DNA of 64,000 nt from Opisthorchis felineus (lineage: Eukaryota; Platyhelminthes; Trematoda; Opisthorchiida; Opisthorchiidae). The position numbers were made by a program, and so were the translations under genes. Every line of letters begins with the position of its first letter. Positions within the stretch are counted from its first letter, which is position 1. Below the pieces are notes generated by a model. That model worked only from the letters and a program-made list of their open reading frames with translations, had not been told where the DNA came from and made no database searches. Of the stretch, positions 53,001 through 62,687 are shown piece by piece. The DNA lies in the NCBI GenBank assembly GCA_004794785.1, contig SJOL01001508.1, positions 40,753-104,752 of the forward strand. Direction: 5' to 3'.

Positions 53001-56000
53001 TACCTTCTGTGGGGTAAAGAAGCTTTGACCGCAAGATGAAACTAATGTCAACATATTGATTATCGTCCACGGTAAATATGACCTTGACTTCCATCTGACT
53101 TTCAGCTTACTGCAATTGACGATAGCACACACACTGGTTAAATATGCATGTTCGAAGAATAAACTGATCAGCTGAAGACTTTTGCTCTGCTTTCAGACTG
53201 TGCTACACGCTTCTGAACATTAATGCTCAAGGTTTTTTTAGTCCGAACCTTCTTTCTCTCCCTGGAACAGAATATCCAAACTAGCTCTGAGCCATTTCCA
53301 AGTTTTTCCAGATCCGTACGACAAGTACGAAAGACCTCCGATGGGCTTTATTGTGCACATCAAGCAGAAAGGTAATCAACTTCTGGATCTTCGTCATTGC
53401 CTTTAAGGTTTTCCTGACTTTGGATGGATCGCTGTGCATTTGGACCCTGACTCAGTTGAGGCCGAACTGAATGCGTTATATGAAACCGCTGAAAATTTTC
53501 GGAAGAAAAATAAACTTGATGTAAGTGAAATGTTGACGGTGAATGTGAGATTTTGCAACTTCCTGTTTTTAAATATAGGAACTACACACCAGCCTTCTGG
53601 ATGGATCGCGATTTTGCCGGTGTCTGTTTCAACAAAATGTTCCTCATGACTTCGTGAATTGAGTGCGTTTACTGTCCACTAGTATGGTTGCGACTTGAAA
53701 GCTTGAACTCTGAGTGTTGTGAATCCATTCTGAGAGTTTATCTACTCCAACCAAGTTGGAAAACAATAAACGGGTTCTCAGTTTGTAATGTATGAGAAGA
53801 GAACTGTGTACAACCTGAAACCTTGAGAGAAATGACACCTTTTGTGAGACGAGTTTCAGAAATACCACTGAAATTAGGCAGTTGAATTTGGAGTTAGTCA
53901 AACTAGCGAACTGTTTTGCGAATAACCGTATTCCAAAGTCTGCAGCTATGTGATGCTGACTCTGAATGGCAAGCATTTCGGAAAAGCATTCGGTAGCGTA
54001 CAGTAAGTGTTGTCAAATATCAGATCGTTTTTCAGGAAGAATCACGTGAATGTAGGTATTGTAGCCATGGTCAGTTTGAAGAACCAGTAACCCCATGGAA
54101 ATGGCCATTTGGAACCAGCAGAGTGAAAGTGACCTGCGACGTAGGTAGAGTGGCGGGCAACCAAACTTTTAACGAATTGCTTTAAATAACATCTGCTGGT
54201 TCGACACGACGGCCGTAGCCTTTCTAAAAACACTGGACTGGTGACTAAACAGGTTGGTAGTATTGTGTTTTCCAGAACATCCTAATTTGAGTTCAAAAAT
54301 AAATCTGTTGTGAACATTATTTAGGAATTTATACTGCCGACAGAACCAATCCAAGGAATAACAGTCCCATGAATTATATAAAAATATGGTACGTAGATAT
54401 TCTGCGTAGAAATCAAACGCATCTCCGACAGGTTATGTGCAATTACCTAAAAGGTTACTTGCCTTGTACTTGACACTATCCTATTATCAGTCGAAAAGTC
54501 CGTTGTTGCATTGTACCGCTCTTGTGCGAGTTGGCAGTTTTCCGTTTCTGTACACAAGATCTGTCTGGGCTTGTGTGTCTCTGTGTAGAGCGGATTGCTG
54601 TAGCACTTCTCGTGTTAAACATGTTTCATATCAAAAATTCCTTGGCGTTTGTCTACAGGATGTACTCTTGGCGGGTGACATGAATGCTGGCTGTCGTTAC
54701 CTCAGCAAGCGAAAAATGCGGGAGCTGAGTTTGATTAAAGATACTCACTATTACTGGCTTATAAACGATGAATGCGACACAACTGTACATTCAAACAATT
54801 GCGCATTAGATCGGTAAGCCAAAAAATGACACAGATGCTCTTTGAAAACCCTATTGTACTGATGTTGTCATTGTGCTCGTCATTGTTGCTTTTGCTGCTT
54901 AGTTCAGTAGCCTACTTCAGGGAGTGATAACCAAAATTATTCACAACAAGAAGGGTGCAGCACTGAAAATGGGCCTCTTCGGCTGGACAGTTTGTTGGCT
55001 TCCGGTCACGGTCGTATGCACCTTTTTGCTTGGAATTGCATGTTTAGCCCTTTGAGAATGCCAAAACCACAACTTTTTGAATGAGATTGTGAACACTACC
55101 AATAAGTGGATGGTCCTCAATAGTATCACGCTCCGGATGGCGAAAAGGTCCTCCTGTCTCTGAGACTGAGATCGAATCATCTGCCCTTCTTACATCCTAT
55201 CCCGTAGACTGCAACTGCTGGCTATCACTATTAGTGACATTCATTTTATTTTGTATAACAAGCTAAACGGTTCATTGTCCACAGGGGAGGTTGCCCGTCA
55301 CAGAAAACCCACTTCCAAATCATTGCCTTCATCATTAGGAATACCGTGTACCAAAAACTGCTAGAAATCCGATGAAAGCTGTACAGCTGAAAGAAATCCA
55401 TCATGTTCTTTGACTGGGCTTCTAAGGACAGATTTTCGGATTTTGGAGCCTCACTATCTACTGAATTGTCCTAAAGCCAATTAAGCCACATATCTAATTG
55501 AAAGGATTGCACGCAGGCTCGTAATGTAGTATTCAACAAAATGTCCTTAATAATTAGACGGTCATAAATCCAAACCTGAGAATAGATGACTGACACTTAT
55601 GATCCTTATTCCTTATAAAGTTTAGTCAGTGCTCTTGTTTTACGTCTGGTGCAAATTCTGAATGATTTCACAGCATGATCGCTTACGGTGCAAAGCTGAA
55701 AAGTGCAATAAAAGGCCAACGGGGAAGAGCATACCGCTATGATAACGAACTGAATTTGGATAGCGAAACGGTGAGTTTTTAATCGGCAAAAAAATTTTAA
55801 CTTTCTATACGATCAACGACTCTCTTCGCAGCAAGGTTCAGGAAGCAATTCGATTTTTGGATGTATGGTTACTGGAGATGTTCCTGAGATGATTGTCAAG
55901 GTTCTTCAGCGGTAAATCTGACTCATTTTGGAGGGCTAATCCCTCAGAGAACATCAAATCTGATTAAACAATGAGGCCTTCTTAAGGACGAGTACCCTCA

Positions 56001-57128
56001 CCATATACGGCCATAGAAGTTGGTTTATTTCACTTATTCCATGGAAGTGAGTGGGCTAGACTTCTTTTGAGCTCCAGTTGAAACGAAGAATAATGCTTGA
56101 TTTACCACCACTGTATTTTCCTTTGGAAAACAGTGAATCGAACTACCTACCAGTGAGTTGGGTCAGTGAAATGCTAGGAAGTTCTCGTACGCGATTCGCG
56201 TTCTGCTGGAAAAATATACGGATAGGAAATTCTCATTGACACGATTCATTTGTACAGTGCTCAGAGAAGATCATTCATTTGAGCCGTGGTCACTTGAGGG
56301 GTCACCAACATCAAATCATTTGACGTGCATTACTTGGCCAAACGATGCCTGCGTTGTAGCCCATCAAAATGCTGATCATCCGATCAGCACTAAACGAGTG
56401 TTCAACTGTAAGCCGAAAGATTGTAAGTTCAGATCACCCCGAAGATCCGCGAGACGGGCAGTTCAGCTTAATCTCAACAAGACTGAAATTACTGTAGGGC
56501 TTATTGGTCTAGATGGACGATATTTCCAGTATGGGATCCATTTCTCAGTGTGCACAACCTTCCAACTATCAATAATACTTCCTCAGTAATTGATATCAAA
56601 CAGAACTTTGTGCACAGAACGCACAAATTTGGCCGTTGCAGATGCTCACGATGCAGCCTAGCTGTTACAAAATAGGAAAGGGGTTGTGATCAATCGATGA
56701 GTAAAAAAAATTTTAAACCGCAGGGTTTAGCAGTTATATGGAGCAGGAGGTGACCCCGATGATGTACCACGAGTCATTTCTATGTAGTATTATCAGCTGA
56801 GATGCAAATAGTTGCGCAGTTATCAAATACTCGATTGCTTACGCACGGAACTTCACAACATCACGATACAGATACGACACTATTATATTTTTACGCCTTC
56901 TACGCAGACGAACTTTTGTTATCTTCAAATCAGTTGTTTCTGACGTTCCGTGTAGCACATTCTTATGATCCCTTCCAGGCAAAGGCGATCAGTGACCACT
57001 ATCCAGTTGAAGTGGAGATGGAGAAAATAACCAAAGAGAGCTCCTCGGTCGCCCGAACAAACAGCTTCGAAAACAGCACAACCATCCTCGTTGCAACTAT
57101 GATTGTCAACTCCCTTCGGTTATGGTAA
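50020..57128 (+). CDS. secreted deoxyribonuclease I family endonuclease, 8 exons
   Basis: Mg/Ca-dependent DNA endonuclease of the DNase I family, predicted to be secreted or surface-held. Exons: 50020-50157, 50196-50284, 50320-50403, 53271-53371, 53408-53520, 54659-54813, 55674-55770, 56979-57128. Together they give 927 nt, or 308 residues plus TAA, with every junction in phase. Residues 1-19 look like a signal peptide (FTFIFIINWVAA core). Bovine DNase I landmarks are kept: SFNIQVFG (N26), VVILEIRD (E58), YVSEALGR (E88), ERPP (R125), WIAVH (H148), GDMNAGC (D182, N184, C187), NNCALDR (C223, D226) and ISDHYPVEV (D265, H266). C187 and C223 would form the conserved disulfide. The second Cys pair of vertebrate enzymes is absent. 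The tail (275-308) adds a hydrophobic stretch TTILVATMIV after an Asn-Ser-Thr sequon, possibly a GPI signal or membrane anchor. The start is the only ATG before a signal peptide. Intron 3 appears to use a GC donor. No inactivating change is seen. Confidence 0.93.
50158..50195 (+). other. 38-bp intron 1 of the DNase I gene
   Basis: Donor CAA|GTAAGA and acceptor AATATCAG|ATT, phase 0. Removing it joins LRYIVQ to ILKRYD, matching the strand-helix-strand order of DNase I. Confidence 0.9.
50285..50319 (+). other. 35-bp intron 2 of the DNase I gene
   Basis: Donor CCA|GTAGGT and acceptor ATCCCCAG|ACA, phase 2. Unspliced reading hits an in-frame TAG at once. Splicing yields QELNQQSNEPYASYVSEALG, which aligns without a gap to the family. 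Confidence 0.88.
51160..51775 (-). mobile_element. 5'-truncated RTE-type LINE, 3' end of ORF2, antisense in intron 3
   Basis: The minus-strand frame at 51755-51456 reads LSILLYGSETGPLRAEDIRK, VFDHRYLQSI, WWEHRISNAEVR and LRWLGHVLRMPEDRLPRRAL, the standard C-terminal end of fluke RTE-like reverse transcriptases. After the stop near 51456 other frames continue the family 3' end (TERW near 51440, then QWLMTLAEMAQSRS near 51310-51350). The LYGSETW motif has Gly for Trp. The copy has stops and frame changes and lacks the catalytic domain. It is a dead 5'-truncated insertion in reverse orientation to the host gene. Confidence 0.88.
51930..51977. repeat. 4 x 12-bp tandem repeat
   Basis: Unit AGGTTGTTAAAT. 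The first copy reads AGGTCGTTAGAT and the next three are identical. It lies in intron 3 of the DNase I gene. Confidence 0.9.
53372..53407 (+). other. 36-bp intron 4 of the DNase I gene
   Basis: Donor AAAG|GTAATC and acceptor TGCCTTTAAG|GTT, phase 1, joining HIKQK to GFPDFGWIAVH. Reading through would stop after a few codons. Confidence 0.9.
53521..54658 (+). other. intron 5 of the DNase I gene
   Basis: Donor GAT|GTAAGT and acceptor TTGTCTACAG|GAT, phase 0. No repeat or gene recognised inside. Confidence 0.88.
54814..55673 (+). other. intron 6 of the DNase I gene
   Basis: Donor GATCG|GTAAGC and acceptor GATTTCACAG|CATG, phase 2, completing the Arg of the conserved CAxDR motif. Nothing recognised inside. 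Confidence 0.88.
55771..56978 (+). other. intron 7 of the DNase I gene
   Basis: Donor ACG|GTGAGT and acceptor CCTTCCAG|GCA, phase 0. It contains a 117-codon open frame (56236-56589) with no family resemblance and an exon-like stretch at 55833-55911. Neither is needed for the protein. Confidence 0.85.
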
Positions 57129-58231
57129 ATATACCTAAGCGTGCTATTGATGTTCGAAACTTCACTGTATTTTCTGGGCCGATTTCATGTTGTTCTAGGA
57201 GTTTTTACGCAGGACTGTTGTTTGACTGCTCCATCCCTCTCTAAACCATTCGGCTTCTTGGATGAAGTAAATGAAACAAAAATTCAGCCACAAATCATGC
57301 AAAGCTATGTCGTCTGCTTTATTCGCAATATTCTTTAAACAGACAATATTTATTTGCACGGTGCGGCCAGTTTCAAAGTAGTGAAACAAAAAAATGCTTA
57401 CTTATCCCAGCAGGAATCGGTCCACATACATTCTTGGACTGCACCTGCCTACACGCACGCATAAGTCATTCAAAAAACCCAAGCAATCAAATCGATAATA
57501 CAACCAGCTAACATGCACGGGAATTCCGCTTAGGAGCTCGTTTGAACACAATAGAGAATGTTTAGAAGAAACGCGCACAAATTTAGACCGACCAGATCAG
57601 GAGGATTTAGATATTCATCAAGATGGATGTAGAACTCATTTGGGGGAACTTACAAAGCAGACAAGCTACAATACAATACTGCGCGCTATTCCGGTTTCAA
57701 AAGAATTCACTATTGTAGTTGGGAAATTTCCAGGAATTTAGCGTAACACATGGGTCTTTGAAATTAAGCAGGTCCAAATCGGTTTCAAAAATTATCTTGT
57801 GTAGCTTTGTGTGCGCTTTTCTTACGAAAAATTTCAAAATGATAAAATCACCTGTCTTTTTCTACTAGCTTGCACAGGTGAACCAGCCTTACCAGACAGT
57901 TAAAACCCATAGACCACAATGTTAACGAAGATCACTATGCATTCGACCGACCTGGTTGAAAGTATTTCTATAACTACTATGATGGGTTGCTTACTGTTTC
58001 AGCCCATGCTATATTTCCTCTGCTGTCATGGTTGAAAGTGAACCATTATCTCATTAGTAGTTCGGATATCTGACTCACTCCTTACTGAATAAGTGCATCT
58101 ACGTCCATGACTTTGGTTCCAATGAAGAACAACAAAGAACAAAGAAATACACTGTTTTGCAAACAAATTTGGTTTTTCGACAGACTCACCTGGAACCCAG
58201 CTGAATCTCTCGTTTGTGATGTTTCCAGACC
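57129..58231 (+). other. 3' flank of the DNase I gene
   Basis: Probably includes the 3' UTR. No clear AATAAA polyadenylation signal was found in the first few hundred bases, and nothing else is recognised. Confidence 0.4.
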
Positions 58232-58449
58232 GTTGTTTTCAATCAAATTGAAAAAGTTTGCAACCGATTGAGAAGTCATCGTTTCAGAAGGGCTTGGCCA
58301 ATTTGGTGACCTGCTCACTTGGCCTGATGAAGCTTTTGTGTCAAAAGCGAAAAGTTGCCCAATTAAAAACTACCGATTGTTTACCAAGCCCTTCTGAAAC
58401 GATGACTTCTCAGTCGGCTCCAAACTTTTTCCATTTGACTGAAAACAAC
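58232..58449 (+). repeat. 66-bp inverted repeat of the PLE terminus
   Basis: Left arm 58232-58297 and right arm 58384-58449 are reverse complements with about six mismatches. The inner 30 bp or so, including GTTTCAGAAGGGCTTGG, are perfect. The 86-nt spacer holds a hammerhead-like core. A 99-bp relative lacking the spacer sits at 8813-8911. Confidence 0.9.
58292..58369 (+). ncRNA. hammerhead ribozyme-like core in the PLE terminal repeat
   Basis: CTGATGA (58324-58330), a perfect 6-bp stem GCTTTT/AAAAGC with loop GTGTC (58332-58348), then GAAA (58349-58352): the exact CUGANGA - stem II - GAAA order of hammerheads. Just upstream, GGCCAA and TTGGCC pair, with an inner GTGA/TCAC stem, in the stem I position. 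After GAAA, AGTT-GCCC-AATT can form a short stem III followed by A. PLEs are known to carry such minimal hammerheads. A well-placed NUH cleavage triplet is not certain, so self-cleavage is not claimed. Confidence 0.6.
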
Positions 58450-60400
58450 TACGGACCAGGTGTTCGCAAATTGTCTAGTGACTACGTTCGATTGGCAAGG
58501 CTGGAGGCAATCTGGGAGAACCACCGCATATTCAATAAAAGATGTTTGAAGCAGAACATAATCCCCACATCTTTACTGGTTAAGCCACCGGACACGTCAC
58601 TCGTTTCTGCCCGAATAGCATTCTCAGCGACCAAGTCATTCCTCAGACAGAGGATCTACTTGACTACTCGGCGTAAAATCTGATATCCATCACCACGCAA
58701 GTCGGCTCAACCAAGATCTTCAAACCGTAATCTCTCCCGCAGACTTCCAGTTACTCCAAACCAAAGCGACAGAAGTGAAAGCCATCCAAGTACAACACTG
58801 CAAAGAGAGACAAATACGTAAGTTCGAAAAGTTACTTTCTAGGAGTCAGATTTCTAATTAGCCCATGACTAAGCCTGAGCCACCTACTAGCTGTTGTAGC
58901 GTGGTAAATTTATCAAATAGACCGCTAAGTGAGGAAGAGCGTTCTCTGCTAGAGAAGGGCTTGAATTTTGCAGTAAGCAAAAGGGTGATAAAGGCGGAAG
59001 AAATAATTCCTAGTGTTGAATCTGTTTCAAAAACTTCCGCCAATGGAGGCGGAGAAGCTACGGGTACAGTCCTACGGGTCACAGTCCTTAAGTCCCAGTG
59101 GCCAGGAGCTCCAAGTATTACACCAGCAGAGCGAATGGCTTTGGGCACCCTAAAACAGATGGACAACCTAGCGATTACAAAAGCGGATAATGGTAAGGCC
59201 ACTGTTGTCATAAACACGAGTGATTATCTCTAGGAGATCAAGCAACACCTAGCTGAGGGTCCTTACCGGCAGACCGATAGTGGGAATATTACGTCCATAA
59301 TGAACAGGAACAAAGCTGAAGTTGGCAGGTATTTGCGGTCCGTGATAAACCACTTAGGGCAAGGTAACTGGTATCGATTGTACCCCAAAAGTGCAATCCA
59401 ACCACGGCTTTATGGCCTACCAAAAATCCATAAAACAGATGTTCCGGTGATACCGATAGTAGACGGAATAGGTTCCCCACCGCATGAGATAGCCAGATTC
59501 TTGGCAAGCATTCTAAAACCCTTAACCGAGAAATCTAGTACTCACATTAAGAATTCATATGAATTTGCTAACAAAGTAGCGAGTGTCGCCGTTGAACCAG
59601 ATGACATCCTTGTAAGTTCCGATGTCAATTCGTCATATACAAATGTGCCAAAAGGGGACTCTTTAGAAATAGTCAAGCGACTGCTACCAGCGGACACCAC
59701 CCTTTCAGAACGGACACAGCTTACGGTAGATGAAATAGTGGAAGGTATAAAAGCATGTCTGAATCTCACCCACTTCGTTTTTGACTCAGTCGTTTACACC
59801 CAAGAACAAGGTCTAGTAACGGGATCTCCAATATTCCCGGTTTTGGCAAATATATTTATGGAAGAATTTGAACAGAGAGCTTTAGCTGGATTCCCATACC
59901 CACCTAAGATATCCTGGCGTTATGTAGATGTCAATTTTGTCGTGATGAAATGAGACAAGGTTAGTGAGTTTTACAACTATCTGAATGAACTGAGTCCACA
60001 CATCAAATTTAGTATGGAGATAGAATCAACCTCGGGTACATTGTTTTTTTTAGACTGCATGACACATAATGTCGGGGGGAAATTAAAGACCACAGTGTAC
60101 GAGAAACCAACCGACACTGGGGCAGTTCTGAACTACTCGTCTGCCCATCCGAAGTCGGTATCCGCTAGTATTGCTTCATCAATGTTTAGACGTGTTAGGG
60201 CCCTGTTCATAGAAGAAGCTGATAGGACAGCGGCCCAAATTGAATAAAGAACAAACTTCGATGTAGTGGATATCCAGCTAGCTTGATTAGGCGTCAGTTG
60301 CGAAGGGTGTTGGTACCGGTGGCAAGACCCAACAGGGAATGGATCGGGACCACTGTTATTCCCATCCAACGTAAGTAATGGATCATGATGCAGAAAAATG
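58450..60400 (+). pseudogene. Penelope-like element reverse transcriptase (PLE copy B), inactivated
   Basis: The N-terminal part reads in one frame at 58450-58683 (RLARLEAIWENHRIFNKRC). The main part reads in another from about 58800 to 60247: RKFEKLLSR, then LAITKADNGKATVVIN (the PLE xADKGxAxVV box), PRLYGLPKIHKTDVP, IVDGIGSPPHEIARF, SSDVNSSYTNVP (motif A, Asp kept), GLVTGSP (motif B) and WRYVDVNFVV, then FLDCMTHNVGGKLKTTVYEKPTDT. In-frame stops lie at 59231-59233 (TAG) and 59951-59953 (TGA). The frame changes near 60250-60268, where GYPASLIRRQLRRVLVPVAR continues. Motif C is YVDV, so the second catalytic Asp of YxDD is lost. No GIY-YIG endonuclease domain is visible, so the 3' part is missing or decayed. 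The element cannot move on its own. Confidence 0.92.
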
Positions 60401-61600
60401 GAGTGGTTATCGAACCACATTTCCTGGGAGCCTAGCGGCACGTCTCGAGCGTATAAGTAGTTAGGTAATCATTAGTGATAAAATCGATAGCCCATTCGCC
60501 TTGCCTGACATAGGCCGAAGATGGAGACTGTCAAGCATGTCTGTATTTATCTACGGTTTGTGTCAGATGTGCATGCACTAAATTTGCGTCACTTCACACC
60601 AGGAGGAAAATCACGTAACCAACCATTTTACAAGTTACACAGTGTGAAATGTGCTTGAACGGACGCCCACTCTCTGATAGTGCCCGGTTGAAACTTGAGA
60701 AGGAGGACTAAGATCGATTGATGGTCGAAAATATTTGCTCGGTAAAGGTTGTGGTATATTTTGTAAATCAGCGCAAACTACTATGTCCAGGAGAAGCCGC
60801 TTCAGAGAAATATCATTCACACGTCAGTTGAACAGATTTCTGCGTCTTTTGGGCGCTGGCTGAACACCCAACAACGGCTGAAAAGTTTGCTAGCCATTTT
60901 ATACTTTCCGTGAAATAACCGCGTCACTTTTCTCCGAATCGATCTTCAAAAGGAAGTGTACTGAAGATCACTGTATGAATTCACCAACGAATATTTTGGC
61001 TTTCCTTACTAACAGAACCATAAACGACCAGCTGCGATCAAACACAATCTCAGCAGCATCTGCCTGCTGATGGTCGATCAGCCATATTAATAACTGGCAA
61101 ATGGATAGGATACGGCAGCACTGCACAGTCAAACAATTCACTTAACGTACGGTGAACTGAATTGACACTGGAATCGCTGACCTCATAGATGTAGAACCAT
61201 AGGATTTGGAATGTTCCACGTTCTGAGTGAACCACTTACTTTTTGCAAGAAGCCGTGTAGTGAATTTTCTAAACACTGATTGTTCAAGTAAAAGTGGCTC
61301 ATTCTTAGAGGCTGCGAGGTAGAAAAGCACAGGTACTGTCAGGGATAGAGTTCTCAGGAATGAAATTCCCGATACATGACCCTTACGGGTTCTATAACTT
61401 ACTATCCTACCGCATATGGCGTTGATACTACCATTACCAAAGTCCCTAACTTTGCTTAATTGTGTTAAATGTGTTTAATTAGAAATCCTGTGCAATTATT
61501 TCTACACAAACAGTACAGTGGGCTATGGTGAGATCATAAGTCTCCTGAGATTGAAAACAGGCTTGATTTGTTAGTCTGGCACAGCAGCTTTTGATGGTAA
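60401..61600. other. non-coding stretch after PLE copy B
   Basis: CCTGACATAGGCCGAAGATGG near 60503-60523 may be a worn remnant of a PLE terminus. No gene recognised. Confidence 0.35.
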
Positions 61601-61800
61601 GGTGGGGAAATTCAGGAATTTTCAATGGGAATTTCGTCTTGTACGTGAGGCCAATCTATGCTGAGAAGCTGAGAAGCACTTCAAAGCGATTCAATCCTTA
61701 CTGGAAATCGTCCTCAGTGTGTATTTCACGAAACTCCAGGGAGTTTAGAACCCACGACCTCAAGTCTAGAAGTTTGAACATTTAACAGTTCATTCAGTCA
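61601..61800 (-). repeat. SINE copy, family 2, reverse orientation
   Basis: The reverse complement shows GAGGTCGTGGGTTCTAAACTC (B-box area, plus-strand 61742-61762), CTGGAGTTTCGTGAAATACAC, CACTGAGGACGATT, GAAGTGCTTCTCAGC and CTCACGTACAAGACGAAATT in the order seen in the other family 2 copies. It lies about 320 bp from the opposed copy at 62119-62300. Confidence 0.7.
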
Positions 61801-62118
61801 GAGCTATGGAACTTTAAATGGACTTGCAAAGTCCTTCACGAGAAGTTCTGAGCGGCGATGGATGAACTTTCTGTGGTAAAAGAAACTGTTACCGTTTTGT
61901 CCCGAAAAAATTAACCTGAGCACTGCGATCGCGTTTATCCTGACAATCTTAAATAAAGATTCGTCCCGACAAAACACACTAGTCATAACACAGAGGGGAA
62001 ATCGATCTGTGATTCAGTTGAGTCTCTCGTTAAACCAAATTCACGGGATGTTTGAGACTCTCACTTGAGAAGCCGTCACTCGAGGATTCAGTCAATGTGA
62101 GACCGTGATGTGGTTTGC

Positions 62119-62300
62119 GTGACTGGAGGTTGAGTGGCGCTATGCGCTGAATCACACTGCTGATCAGCCCCTCTTGTCCAAGTGGTTGAGTGTTCAACCA
62201 ATGACTGGATGGTCATGGGTTCGAAGCCTTCTCAATTTCGTGAGATGATTCCAAACAAGGGTGAAACAGCTGGATAGTGCTTCTCGGCTTTCCCGCATAT
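62119..62300 (+). repeat. SINE copy, family 2
   Basis: GACTGGAGGTTGAGTGGCGC, CTGAATCACACTGCTGATCA, GTGGTTGAGTGTTCAACCA, GGTCATGGGTTCGAAGCC (B box), ATTTCGTGAGAT, GAAACAGCTGGATAGTGCTT, CTCGGCTTTC. This is the best preserved copy in the window. Confidence 0.78.
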
Positions 62301-62573
62301 ATTGCATACACTTATGGAACGAAATTTGCATAGGTAGCAAAGTTTCCTTATTATCGAAATCTTGTTGGCACTGTTAGATGTAAAATATCTAATCACTTTC
62401 TTCTAACGAACAGTAGTTGAAATCACTCCCACAATGACACAGTAACCTGTAACGCTTGCGTAATATTGGGTCAATTTGCGATAAAGGTGGTTTCATAGAT
62501 TCAAGCCACAAACAGTGTGCGTGGTGCTTCGTTACTGAATGACCAACGCGGAAAAAACGGGAGTAAGCACCAA

Positions 62574-62687
62574 CAGTGTATAGTTTGGCTATGCAGAAAC
62601 TTACGCGCATACAGTGTATAGTTTGGCTATGCAGAAACTTACGCGCATACAGTATATAGTTTAGCTATGCAGAAACTGACGCGCATA
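62574..62687. repeat. 3 x 38-bp tandem repeat
   Basis: Units 62574-62611, 62612-62649 and 62650-62687. The first two are identical and the third differs at three positions. The unit starts CAGTGTATAGTTTGGC and ends TTACGCGCATA. Confidence 0.95.

Larger units (their letters stand above)
50404..53270 (+). other. 2.9-kb intron 3 of the DNase I gene, apparent GC-AG intron
   Basis: The exon 3 frame ends TAC AA before GCAAGT. The acceptor CCCTGGAACAG|AATATCC follows a pyrimidine-rich tract. Phase 2 joins give LYK-ISKLAL. No nearby GT donor keeps both the frame and the homology. The intron holds an antisense LINE fragment and a 12-bp tandem repeat. Confidence 0.7.

Noticed and set aside
55833..55911. 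Exon-like segment (acceptor CTTCGCAG, open frame beginning QGSGSNSIFG) in intron 7
   Set aside because: Including it inserts about 26 residues between LDSET and AKAISDHY, where the family has none, and its only good donor breaks the phase into exon 8.
56236..56589. 117-codon open frame in intron 7
   Set aside because: No family resemblance, not needed for the nuclease, and of a length expected by chance in a window of this size.
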